Positions 19,841 through 28,624 of a stretch of 28,624 nt of DNA are shown here, piece after piece. Source of the stretch: Folioceros fuciformis (lineage: Eukaryota > Anthocerotophyta > Anthocerotopsida > Anthocerotales); contig JBNGIO010005748.1 of NCBI GenBank assembly GCA_049999805.1, positions 149,511 through 178,134 on the forward strand, given 5' to 3'. Under the pieces are notes generated by a model, which had not been told where the DNA came from, ran no database searches, and worked only from the letters and a program-made list of their open reading frames with translations. Each line of letters opens with the position of its first letter. The first letter of the stretch is position 1. The position numbers and the translations under genes are program-made.

Positions 19841-22348
19841 ATGCTTGGTGCTTGCAGAGTAGCCACTGAAGGGGCTTGGAGTCCTGAAGTCTGGAGCAAG
19901 CTCTGTGACAATGGTCAGCTCGAAGAGGCATTTGGAGTGCTTGAACTCATGGAGCAGCAAGGAGTATCGGTACCTTCAGACATGTTTCAGCGCCTCCTCT
20001 CAGAATGCATTGGGAAGAAGAACTTTGGCCTCGGCAGACGTTTACATGCTCTTGCTGTTAGAAGTGGGCAAGACTCTAAAACCGTTGTCGGGAATCACAT
20101 AATTCGAATGTATGTTGCTCAGGGGAGCCTTTTGGAAGCAAGCCAGGTGTTTAGCCGGTTGCCTGCACCGGACGAGTTCGGGTGGGTGTCTATCATTTCA
20201 GCACATGTTCAGCAGGGACAAACTCAGAAGGCTGTTCAGTTCTATATGCAGATGCGAGAATCAAGTGTGAAACCTAACAGCTATGTGTACGTGGCTGCCC
20301 TCAAAGCATGCACCAGCGCCGATGATTTCACCTCTGGCACGGTGGTGCATTCTGATGTGAGGAATAGTGGATTTGAGTACAACCCGTTTGTTGGCAATGC
20401 ACTTGTCAACATGTACAGCAAATTTGGGAAGTTGGACGAAGCTCGCAGCCTTTTTGATAGGTTGCCCACGAAGAATGTGGTGACCTGGACATCCATGATT
20501 TTGGGATATGCACAGCGTGGACTAGGTCAGGAGGGTCTCCGACTTTACGTTAGAATGCAAGAGGAAGGTGTGATTCCAAACAAGCTTACATACTTAAGCG
20601 CTTTGAAAGCCTGTGGAAGCGTAGGCGCCATACAGGAGGGCGAAAAGATCCATGGTCGGGTTTTGAAAGAGGGTCTTGAGGCAGATGTCTTTATTGGGAA
20701 TTCTCTCCTGGCTATGTATGCTGACTGCGGAAATCTAGATATGGCACGTAGGGTCTTCGAGACGTTGCCAACTAGAAATATTGTGACTTGGACAACAATC
20801 ATTGGAGGATATGTCCAGCGAGGTCTGGGTGTTGAAGCCCTCGAGCTCTACAGGAGAATGCAACATGACGGGATAACACCAGATAGTATCACACTCGGCA
20901 GCATTTTAAGAGCATGTGGCAGTGCTGGTGCTATAGTAGAAGGGAAGAGAGTCCATGCTCAAATTGTCCACCGGGGGCTTGATAGAGATCTGGTCGTCGT
21001 CACCACACTCATTACAATGTACATTGATTGTGGATGCCTTGGGGAGGCAGAGAAAGTATTCGAGGGCCTGGCAGCCAAGAATGTTGTAGCATGGACTGCG
21101 ATGATTGCAGGGTACCTGCGGCACGGGTCTGGTCAGGAAGCCCTTAAACTATTTCACAGGATGGAAGAAGAGGGTGTTAGACCAGACACAATGACACTTG
21201 TTACCACGTTGAGAGTATGTGGTAGCATCGGAGCCTTACAGGAGGGCAAGAGATTACACGCCCTCGTTTTGGAAAGGGGGCTTCATACTGATCTACATAT
21301 CGGGAGTTCACTTATGAACATGTATACCGAATGTGGGAGCTTGGAAGATGCCCTCTTTGTATTTGATAGATTGCCTAACCGGAATGTGGTCACATGGACT
21401 GCGATGATCAATTGCTATGGCCAGCATAACAAGGGGAGACAGGCTGTGCAGTGTTTCGAAGAGATGCTCCGACAGGGAGTTGAGCCTGACGCCACAACCT
21501 ACGTCTGTCTGCTTACTGCCTGCAGCCATGTTGCCCTAGTGAAAGAGGGTCAGCATTATTTTCAATTGATGGAAACTGAGCATGGTATCATTCCATCAAT
21601 CGATCACTATAACTGCATGGTTGACCTGTTAGGACGGTCAGGTTGCTTGGATGAAGCAGAAAAGCTTTTGCAAACCATGCCAATGGGACCCGACGGTGTG
21701 GGATGGATGGCTCTGCTAACTGCATGCCAGATATACAGGCGTGTGGACGTAGGAAAGCGATGTTTTGATCGTCTCATCCAACTGAATATCCAAACGGGTG
21801 CTGCTTATGTGCTGATGTCAAGTATTTATTCTGATGCTGGCCTGTCAGCGGAAAGCGATCATATAGAGCGGTTGCGAAGATCCTCCGGCGCTAGGAAGCA
21901 GCCCGCAACAGCCCTGATCGAAGTGAATGACCAGGTGCACAAGTTTATTGTGGGTGACAGCAGCGCTTCATGGAGGGAGCCGAGTAGCACGAGCTCAGCA
22001 GACCTGTCCCACTGGCCTGAGCTTTACCATAAGTTAAGGAGTTTGAGTGTGCGCATGAAGGAGGAGGGCTATGTGCCTAACACCTATGCCGTGCGAAAGC
22101 CCCTTTCCAACAGGGAGAACGAAGATGCCCTCTGCGGCCATGCCGAAAAACTAGCCTTAGCTTTTGGCCTTCTCAACACGCCGGAAGGCACTAGGTTGTT
22201 AGTGATTCAGGACTTAAGAATGTGCAGTGACTGCCATAGTGGTAGCAAGGTAATCTCGAAGATGACAGGGCGGGATGTTATCGTGCGAGATGCGCACCGT
22301 GTCCATCACTTCAAGGCCGGGTCATGTTCCTGTGGGGACTTTCCTTAG
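19841..22348 (+). CDS. PLS-class pentatricopeptide repeat protein with E and DYW domains
   Basis: The intronless frame from its first ATG (19841) gives 835 aa. The frame stays open upstream to 19547, but without an ATG. PPR tracts repeat with a period of about 101 residues, marked by NVVTWTSMI-type motifs near residues 214, 314, 414 and 515; this is the P-L-S triplet pattern. E1/E2 motifs lie around 685-743 (EVNDQVHKFIVGD, then MKEEGYVPNT). The DYW deaminase domain (about 744-835) keeps His767-Ala-Glu769, the CSDC zinc pair (Cys795, Cys798), and the terminal CSC. Such proteins bind organelle transcripts and convert C to U. The last three residues are Asp-Phe-Pro instead of Asp-Tyr-Trp. No clear transit peptide follows the ATG, so the true N-terminus may lie in an upstream exon; a splice-acceptor-like TGCTTGCAG is at 19849-19857. 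Confidence 0.9.
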   Translation: MLGACRVATEGAWSPEVWSKLCDNGQLEEAFGVLELMEQQGVSVPSDMFQRLLSECIGKKNFGLGRRLHALAVRSGQDSKTVVGNHIIRMYVAQGSLLEASQVFSRLPAPDEFGWVSIISAHVQQGQTQKAVQFYMQMRESSVKPNSYVYVAALKACTSADDFTSGTVVHSDVRNSGFEYNPFVGNALVNMYSKFGKLDEARSLFDRLPTKNVVTWTSMILGYAQRGLGQEGLRLYVRMQEEGVIPNKLTYLSALKACGSVGAIQEGEKIHGRVLKEGLEADVFIGNSLLAMYADCGNLDMARRVFETLPTRNIVTWTTIIGGYVQRGLGVEALELYRRMQHDGITPDSITLGSILRACGSAGAIVEGKRVHAQIVHRGLDRDLVVVTTLITMYIDCGCLGEAEKVFEGLAAKNVVAWTAMIAGYLRHGSGQEALKLFHRMEEEGVRPDTMTLVTTLRVCGSIGALQEGKRLHALVLERGLHTDLHIGSSLMNMYTECGSLEDALFVFDRLPNRNVVTWTAMINCYGQHNKGRQAVQCFEEMLRQGVEPDATTYVCLLTACSHVALVKEGQHYFQLMETEHGIIPSIDHYNCMVDLLGRSGCLDEAEKLLQTMPMGPDGVGWMALLTACQIYRRVDVGKRCFDRLIQLNIQTGAAYVLMSSIYSDAGLSAESDHIERLRRSSGARKQPATALIEVNDQVHKFIVGDSSASWREPSSTSSADLSHWPELYHKLRSLSVRMKEEGYVPNTYAVRKPLSNRENEDALCGHAEKLALAFGLLNTPEGTRLLVIQDLRMCSDCHSGSKVISKMTGRDVIVRDAHRVHHFKAGSCSCGDFP

Positions 22349-22639
22349 TTGGCTGACATTTCGAGGGTGGATTACATTGTCACTACGCTATGCAGCATCA
22401 CTTGGTATGGGGTCAGGTGAAGCTTTGGCCTTCGCACTGCACGGTGGCCGTGGGCCGTGGGCCGTGCACCTAAAAAACAGGCGGATATGAAACTTACATT
22501 TCTATCTCCCATCGGTTGACGAGTTAGCCGAAATTTTTGTCCCCAACTGCTCTTTACGTCGGGCTCCCACGTGGCGAATCTTCACATTAAACGCGGTGAC
22601 TAAATTATTCTGTCCTACGGCTCACCTAATCATAGAGAA
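22349..22639. other. Short intergenic region between the PPR gene and the receptor-kinase pseudogene
   Basis: About 290 bp with no gene. A GGGCCGT motif is repeated back to back near 22449-22465. No poly(A) signal was recognised after the PPR stop. Confidence 0.5.
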
Positions 22640-25600
22640 ATGAACCCATTCTGCCGGTGTTTTCACACGGTTGAATCTATTGAACTGTTGGGGTGGCCAG
22701 TAAAATGGGCCAGCGTGATGGCCGTGTGCTTAGCGCTATGTTGTAGGACAGAAGGCCTGGTTAATTTGTGTTTGGGAAGGAAGGCGTGCCTGATGATGAT
22801 TGCTTTTATCTTGGTTGTTAGCTGGACGGTTGACGCTCTGTCCATGGATGGCAAGGAGCTGCTCAGATTCAAAAGCCAGGTACGGGATGAAGCTGGAAGA
22901 CTGAGCAACTGGGAGAAGAGCGATGACAATCCATGCTGGTGGGCCGGAGTGACCTGCACACCAGCACGGTCCATGGACTCTAACCCCAGTGGTGACGTGC
23001 AGTTTATCAATCTGTTGAGCAGCTACAACGGGCCTACTCTTATAGGCACTTTGCAAGCTACTCTCCTCATTCTCGCTTCTCTCGAGAGCATACGCGGCTT
23101 GGACTTGGCCCGCAACAATTTTTCCGGTCCTATGCCTGCGAACTTCGGAGTTATGATGAAGAATCTGTCTTACCTTCATCTTTCTAGCAACCCACTGACC
23201 GGGAAAAAACCCAGCGGCATCGGCGTGCTCTCGAACCTGCAGGCATTGGCGTTGGCATCCGGCGAGCTCACAGGTACGATTCCTGATCTGCAGGCCCTGT
23301 CAGAGCTTCGAGGCTTGGAGCTGTCAAACAACCGCCTTACCGGCAATATTCCCAAGCTTGAAGGTCTGAGAAATTTGATGGAGCTCAAACTCTCCAATAA
23401 CGGGCTTACCGGCACTATTCCTGATTGGGACAGCCTTGTGGGCATGCAACACCTCTCTCTGTCTCACAACAATCTTGGAGGCAGGATCCCCGACTGCACG
23501 GGATTGAAGTCTCTGGCGTCGTTAGATCTGTCCCGAAACCAGTTAGTGGGAGAGATTCCTCAAGGGATATGGAGCAATCGTTCTGAGATGATAGATTTGT
23601 CGGCAAATCGGCTTACCTGTGGCATTCCTGGCGAGCTGCCACAGCCCAGTCTGTGCATGACTACGTTGAACCTGAGCCACAATTTGCTTGCAGGACGCAT
23701 CCCCGAGGTGGGGAAATATGGGCTTGGAGGGCAAATGAGCCTTCTCACCACCCTGGATCTGAGCAGTAACCAAATAGACGGCCCCATTCCCATGTGGCTC
23801 AACAACAGGTCCATGCCTATGCTGAGGCAGCTTTGCCTGCATCAAAACAATTTGAGTGGAGAGGTGTCGACGCAACAGTTTGCTGGAGACATCACGGAGC
23901 TGCGGTTGGCCCACAACAAACTCACAGGGGACATAACAATGATCGTTTCCAGCAACTTCACAGATATCACTGTCCTTGATGTGGGCTACAATGCACGACC
24001 TGGCAGCAGCGTCTTTGGAGAGAGTGGGGCAGACGAAGGCACCCTGCGTTTCGTCTTCCAGAAGTATGGTAGCACCTTGCAGGAGCTAAAGTTAGGGGCC
24101 ACCAATCTTCCAGGAGCCCTTTTCCAGCGGAGAGATGTTGCCGCTTTTGCATACGCTGGATCTGAGTAACAACAAGCTGGAAGGGGATACTCCCGGCGCT
24201 TACAACATGACCTACATGCCCTTACTGCGTTGGTTGGATCTGTCCAACAATTAGCTGCAGGGCCAAGTTCCTGCCGGCTTGACAAAGCTGAAGAAGCTTA
24301 CGTGCCTCAACCTCTCCAGCAACAATTTTTCTGACCCCCTGCCGCCGTTGCCAGAAGCACTTCAGGAATCCAGGACCGTGTGGTGTCCCTTCGCCACCTT
24401 GTGATGGCTCTTCCCCAGGTATATCTCAGAAACTGCTGAATCGTGACTGCCTGTGAAGTATGATAGTCTCTGTAATTCGCAAGCTTTCGTCCCGACGAAT
24501 CTGACACCGGTGTAGCTTGCAGAGAGTGCGTCATGGCAGGGTTCCAGCACGAGAAGAGAGAAAGGGATGACATGGATAATGATATTTGACATGGTCGATG
24601 TGTCCATACTCGTATACTTGGGAACTTGCTGTCAAGTCGGGTGGCGCTGGAAAATCTACAGCCGCAGACATCTCCAAGACGCGGAGTTGATCGCGGCAAT
24701 GCAGAGCAAGGATAAGGCCACCTTGATGTCGCTCCGGAACCTACAAAGGGCCACATCGAACTTTTCACAGGACTGCCAGATCGGGCAGGGCGCATTCGGC
24801 ACAGTGTACGCAGGCAGGCTGAGTGACGGCACGACCGTGGCTGTGAAGAAATGCTAGCGTGCGGAGAGTGATAGGGAGAAGGACCAATTCCTGAACGAGG
24901 TCCTCATCCTCTCTAAGTTGAATCACCGCAACCTGGTGAGGCTACTGGGATGCAGCCTGGAGAAGAAGGCCGCGGTGCTGGTGTTTGAGTACGTCTCCAA
25001 CGGGACGCTTCGGGAGCATCTCCGAGGGGAGAGAGGAGTCAGGCTCACGTGGCCGCAGAGGCTACAGGTGGCCCTCCAGACAGCAGACGCCCTAGCGTAT
25101 CTGCACTCTGCTGCCTACCCTCTCATCTTCCACCGGGATGTGAAGTCCTCCAACATTTTTCTGGATGACAACCTGAATGCCAAGGTAGCGGACTTCGCAT
25201 CTCCAAGCTGGTTCCTCTAGAGGCCACACATGTATCCACCATCGCTGTGCTGGGCACTTCGGGATACATCGACCCGCAGTATTACCAAACCTTCCATTTC
25301 ACTTGTAAAAGCGATGTCTACAGCTTTGGGGTAGTGCTGCTGGAACTTCTGTCTGCGAAAGCGCCGGTGGACATTCGCAGGGGTGCTGAGGAGGCCAGCC
25401 TGGTGAACATGGCAATTCCACTCATTGTGAACAGAGAGATACCCCTCATTTTGGACCCTGCGCTTTCCTCAACATACCAGTCTACTTCTGGGAAGGAGTC
25501 CATCTCCAGCATGGGTAAGCTTGCTGTCCACTGGTTAAAGTCCTCTCCCAAGGACAGACCGACTATGAAAGAGGTAGAGAAAGAGCTGCACAGACTCTTG

Positions 25601-25762
25601 CTCCAGTCAGCCGGCATCTCTGACTGTCTCCTGGATGATGACGCTGCAGGCCCTGACGTTCAGGCAAGCCAGGATGCTTTCGTGACTTTCACAGTGCATT
25701 CGCATTCCTTACATGCGTCCCCTGTCTCGTCCGCATCACTGGCAGGCTGTGGCTCCATGTAG
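22640..25762 (+). pseudogene. LRR receptor kinase pseudogene with WAK-like kinase domain
   Basis: The first ATG is at 22640, but the signal peptide (MMIAFILVVSWTVDALS) points to the ATG at 22793. An LRRNT_2 cap follows (DGKELLRFKSQV to DNPCWWAGVTC), then about 15 LRRs to near 24360 (LxLSxNxLTGxIP). The kinase part starts near 24690: glycine loop [16 protein letters not shown] lysine, FHRDVKSSN catalytic loop, GTSGYIDPQYYQTF activation end and SDVYSFGVVLLELL. These resemble wall-associated-kinase-like domains. Lesions: a frameshift at about 24105-24135, TAG at 24252, TGA at 24402 with no clear transmembrane segment before the kinase, TAG at 24855, and one missing base at about 25196 inside the DFG glycine codon. 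An intron between 24400 and 24660 could explain part of the gap. Five lesions make a functional product very unlikely; living relatives sense cell-wall or peptide signals at the plasma membrane. Confidence 0.9.
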
Positions 25763-26032
25763 AAGTAGTCGTTGCAAACATGCCAGTCCACTGGGGCTTC
25801 AAGCTATGGGTGCTGTGCTATTCTGAAACGGAACACCCGCACAGTCGACTGACTTTGATGTCGGGAGTGCCCATCGCCCCACGTGTGAAAGAGTGCAACT
25901 CTAGCCCACTAAATTAGGCATAGGGTTTGTGACGTTTCGTATAAGACACAAGATAGTTTCTGTTGTATTCTTTACTTACTTCAATTATGAAAAGCATTGT
26001 GTGCAAGTCTCGTACGACTTTTTGCTTTGTCA
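25763..26032 (+). repeat. Candidate LTR 3' end upstream of a perfect primer-binding site
   Basis: The sequence ends TTTGTCA at 26032, two bases before the primer-binding site, which is the usual CA-terminus and spacing of an LTR. A CGTATAAGA motif near 25938 could be a TATA box. The left edge is unknown but must lie right of the kinase pseudogene, within about 270 bp. No second LTR copy was found in the window. Confidence 0.5.
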
Positions 26033-26034
26033 CT

Positions 26035-26046
26035 TGGTATCAGAGC
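26035..26046 (+). other. Primer-binding site for tRNA-iMet
   Basis: TGGTATCAGAGC is a perfect match to the sequence complementary to the 3' end of plant initiator tRNA-Met. Plant Ty1/copia elements, many Ty3/gypsy elements, and plant pararetroviruses use this site to start minus-strand DNA synthesis. It fixes the + strand as the sense strand of the element. Confidence 0.85.
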
Positions 26047-26124
26047 TGACAGATGTATGGACTTTGAATGTCCATGACCTCTGGATGCCTGATCTGCCAA
26101 TGACTTCTCTTACTGACTTAAAAA

Positions 26125-26564
26125 ATGCCTAGAAGACGAGAGTCGCTCTGTGTGTGGCCCCTACCATTTCGCAGCTGCCAAGGGAACAACCTCATAACAA
26201 TTCTCTCAGGAATTGGGTGCCTCCACAGCGTGATCAAGGGAGGGTCACTTCCCATCGAAATTGGGTACTCCGTGCTAGGGAACAGGGCAAGACAGGTCTC
26301 TTTGAAATTCTTAGTGAAAGGAGACAGTTTCTGCGTTGGGAGAATCCTAACAACCAAATTGCAGCATGGGAACAACACGGCCTTACCTTGCCTAGGCAAG
26401 GAGATGTGCCTCCCTATATCAATCCCAGAGTAATGGTTCATTGCTTCAATGAGATCAATGAAAGGATCGATACTGTAATCTGTATGCATGAGAGCCTGCA
26501 ACAAACTGGAGAGGAAACCCTATATGTTTGGAGGCCACAGACGCCTCCACCACCCGAAAATTGA
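26125..26564 (+). pseudogene. Unassigned ORF just after the primer-binding site, probably the first ORF of a reverse-transcribing element
   Basis: An ATG at 26125 opens a basic start (MPRRRE). Within about 10 codons the frame carrying the likely protein shifts to the 26154-26564 frame, which has no ATG of its own. That frame is charged and ordered-looking, with RDQGR, ERRQFLRWENPNNQ, RQGDVPPYINPR and NEINERIDTV, and ends in a Pro-rich tail (PQTPPPPEN). Its place 80 bp after the primer site suggests a gag-like or leader protein. I could not match it to copia gag, a zinc knuckle, protease or RT. A gypsy-type gag or an endogenous pararetrovirus first ORF are alternatives. Confidence 0.4.
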
Positions 26565-26810
26565 AACAGTAAAACTTGAACGTTGCATCGTTTGGAGCCA
26601 CGAGACACACATGCTAGAGAAGGTCACGTCTGTTGGTGATGAATTGGCTTCATGTGAAGCTTGATGACTATGCAGGTTACTAAATAACTAACCAAGTGGT
26701 GCCAAAATACCTAGAAGGTTGTTGCTGTACCTGGAGTTGTGAGGATCATAATTCTCACTGTCCACCTACAAGCACAACAAGGCGGGTATTAACACACTTT
26801 TTCCGCTACA

Positions 26811-27044
26811 ATGGCTACTAACACAGCCAACATATCAGAAGTCGATTACAGAGATCGATTCAATGGAACTAAGTATAACATCTGGAGAATAAGAATGAAG
26901 ACTGCACTTGAGTTTAAAGAGGTATGGCAGTACGTGGATAGCACATTGCCTCTTCCCGTAGTTGCTGCAGCCACAAGTAATACACCAGGTGTCACTCAAG
27001 CTAATGTAGATCTCTGGAACCGTGGAGATAGGACTGCAAACTAG
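26811..27044 (+). mobile_element. Copia gag N-terminal fragment
   Basis: The ATG at 26811 is followed by ISEVDYRDRFNGTKYNIW and RIRMKTALEFKEVWQYVDS, the start of a UBN2/DUF4219-type copia gag. It covers only the first 77 codons and stops at a TAG (27042) where TGG would give the Trp expected in this gag position. Beyond it the frame is not recoverable by eye. A TGGTGCC sequence near 26697 could be a primer site for another tRNA, but this is weak. The fragment is distinct from the left element's gag. Confidence 0.75.
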
Positions 27045-27879
27045 AAGGTTTCAAAAGTAAACTATCAGATTTCTGCTAGGCTCCCCATCTGGCATCTGGG
27101 TACTGATCCGTGCGTGGAGCGTTTAACTAAGGAGTTCTAATGGCAATGAGTCTATGAGCGACGGATCTTCACTTGCTTACAACACAATGCAGACCTACAT
27201 ATCATAGAAAGTATTGAAGCCGCTATAATCTTCGGCCACACAGATCAGAGGCGCTGCTCTCCCGTTCTCACAAATTCATGCCCAGGGATGAGCTCTCAGT
27301 CAAGGTGTTCTCTTCTGATTAGTCTCAGGTCTGTCAGAAGAACAAAATTTGTAAATTGAAGCCTGATTCGGGGCTAGGAAGCCCAAATAGAAGAGTGATG
27401 ACTTGAGGACGTGCTAGCCGACAATTGTGGCTGAATTCACTCAGGGAGGAAAGGCTACGAGGGTGCCCAAGGATGGTGGTGAGCCTCCCGTGTCACAACG
27501 ACAAATCGCTTTGCCGATTTCCAATGGCCCCTAGCCCACCGAGGTCTGCACACATGAGGAACGGCGCGCATGGCCGAAACGGTGCCCCCTTTTGTCGAAA
27601 CGACAACTTAAGTTGTCATTTCACCAAGGGGAGGGGAATGGGACGCCCGTTCAATGGAACGGTACACCCGTTCGTGGCCCGCGACCCCTCTTTAATTATA
27701 TTGCACCCCATTCTCCTGAATTTTTTTTAATCATATTTTTTTAATCATATTTTCAACGACGTTTCTTGTGAGTAGGTCCAAGTCTACAAGACCAAGATTG
27801 GGTTAAGGATTAGCACCGATTTTGCGAGCAGGTCCAAGCCTGCAAAATCAAAGTCCTGGTACTTGCAAATTGTTTTTGC
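27045..27879. other. Decayed retrotransposon flank between two gag sequences
   Basis: No intact frame is present. The first part may be the decayed continuation of the preceding gag. Around 27480-27680 lies GC-richer DNA with several CGAAACG motifs. At 27721-27752 a T-rich block with TAATCATA is repeated. A diverged direct repeat containing AGGTCCAAG lies at about 27772 and 27829, just before the next gag. The next element's LTR and primer site should lie here but were not recognised. Confidence 0.45.
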
Positions 27880-28624
27880 TACCCTTTAAAGACGAAAATT
27901 CGAAGTATGGTCTCGCCGAATGAAGACTGCTTTCAATACTCGGGATCTGCTCCCGATTGTCAAACATACCTTCCCCAAGCCGTCTGGTCCCCAGTCCGCT
28001 ATTAACGCCCAGGTACGGTAGGACAGACAGGCTATGCATAAGGTAATCTCCGGATTAGACGAGGTTACCTTACACCATACTGATGGTGCCATAACCTCTG
28101 CTGACGCTTGGAAGCAACTCATAGACATCTATCAATCTACTAATGTGATGACTCTTGTTACGGTACGTTTGGAGTTCTACTCATTACGTATGCAACCTAA
28201 CGACAGTGTTGCTCAGCACATAAGCAAGTTTAGGTATCTACGCCCTCAACTTGCAGCATTTAGAATGGCAATCTCCGAATTTGATGCTGCGGTCTAGCTC
28301 TTAGCTAGCCTCCCGGCTAGTTATCAAACCTTTGTCTCGTCCCAGAATCAGATGGTGAGAAATGCTCACCAAGCTATTAGGTCAGGCCAAGTCCCGAATA
28401 TAACTGTGTCAGAGATTGCTGGAGCTCTCCTGCACGAGGAGGCTGCCAGGTTCAATGTTGGCACATCTCAATACGGGGGAGAAAGGGTCATGTTCGTGAC
28501 CAACGGTAGGTCACAACAGAATAAGAACAGGAGCTCTCAAAGATCTTCGGGTTCTTCCAAGTCTTCTAAGCGACAGTGGACATGTCATTGGTGCCAAATA
28601 CCTGGCCATTGGGAGAGAGAGTGT
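27880..28624 (+). mobile_element. Copia gag with CCHC zinc knuckle, running off the window
   Basis: After a frameshift near 27905 the frame reads VWSRRMKTAFNTRDLLPIV, then AWKQLIDIY, a UBN2-type LRMQPNDSVAQHISKF and LLASLPASYQTF. It ends in a C-X2-C-X4-H-X4-C knuckle (28583-28624) whose last Cys is the last codon of the window. Stops are TAG at 28019 (Trp expected) and TAG at 28295 (Gln likely). From 28298 to the end the frame is open. Protease, integrase and RT, if present, lie outside. Gag packages the element RNA into virus-like particles; this copy could not do so as written. Confidence 0.85.

Noticed and set aside
19142-19857. Possible upstream PPR exon ending at the GTGAGT near 19251, spliced to the acceptor at 19857
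   Set aside because: The phase does not fit: the join gives an immediate stop.
1-28624. CRISPR arrays, operons, bacterial promoters or Shine-Dalgarno sites
   Set aside because: The window is plant nuclear DNA with spliceosomal introns. The tandem repeats lack regular unique spacers.
1-28624. tRNA or rRNA genes
   Set aside because: No cloverleaf with conserved A and B boxes and no rRNA segment was recognised by eye. A tRNA search program would settle this.

Overview
This window is nuclear DNA from a land plant. The evidence is a SEC10 exocyst gene with many short GT-AG introns, a plant-specific PLATZ zinc protein, a PLS-class PPR protein with a DYW deaminase domain, an LRR receptor-kinase pseudogene, Ty1/copia retrotransposon remnants and TTTAGGG telomere-type motifs. 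The compact SEC10 introns (69-226 bp) and the long intronless DYW-PPR would suit a spore-bearing lineage (bryophyte, lycophyte or fern), but that placement is inference.

Layout, left to right. About 360-3350 is a decayed copia element: candidate 5' LTR end, degenerate primer-binding site, gag with a 207-bp internal tandem duplication, CCHC knuckle, protease remnant and GAG-pre-integrase remnant, with no RT or RNase H. A two-exon pathogen-related/SnoaL-like gene follows (4592-5454, +), then a short minisatellite. An intronless PLATZ gene (6237-7349, -) lies convergent to it and carries two coding minisatellites. SEC10 (8541-13497, +; 24 exons, 811 aa) is reconstructed in full. From 13.6 to 19.5 kb the DNA is gene-poor: a minisatellite with a 10-N gap, a strong hairpin and several short tandem repeats. 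A PLS-DYW PPR gene (19841-22348, +) and an LRR/WAK-like receptor-kinase pseudogene (22640-25762, +) come next. The right end (about 25.9-28.6 kb) holds pieces of LTR elements: a perfect tRNA-iMet primer-binding site, an unassigned ORF just after it, one short gag fragment, and a longer gag that ends at its zinc knuckle on the last base of the window.

The genes do not form a pathway. They are ordinary nuclear genes set in retrotransposon-rich DNA: vesicle tethering (SEC10), probable organelle RNA editing (PPR-DYW), a putative transcription factor (PLATZ), a defence-associated family of unknown biochemistry, and a dead receptor kinase. I found no convincing new multi-gene system. The most notable items are the DFG-breaking deletion in the LRR/WAK-like kinase, the PPR ending Asp-Phe-Pro instead of Asp-Tyr-Trp, the repeat-expanded PLATZ tail, the transition-type stop codons in the copia gags, and the conserved-looking ORF after the primer-binding site.
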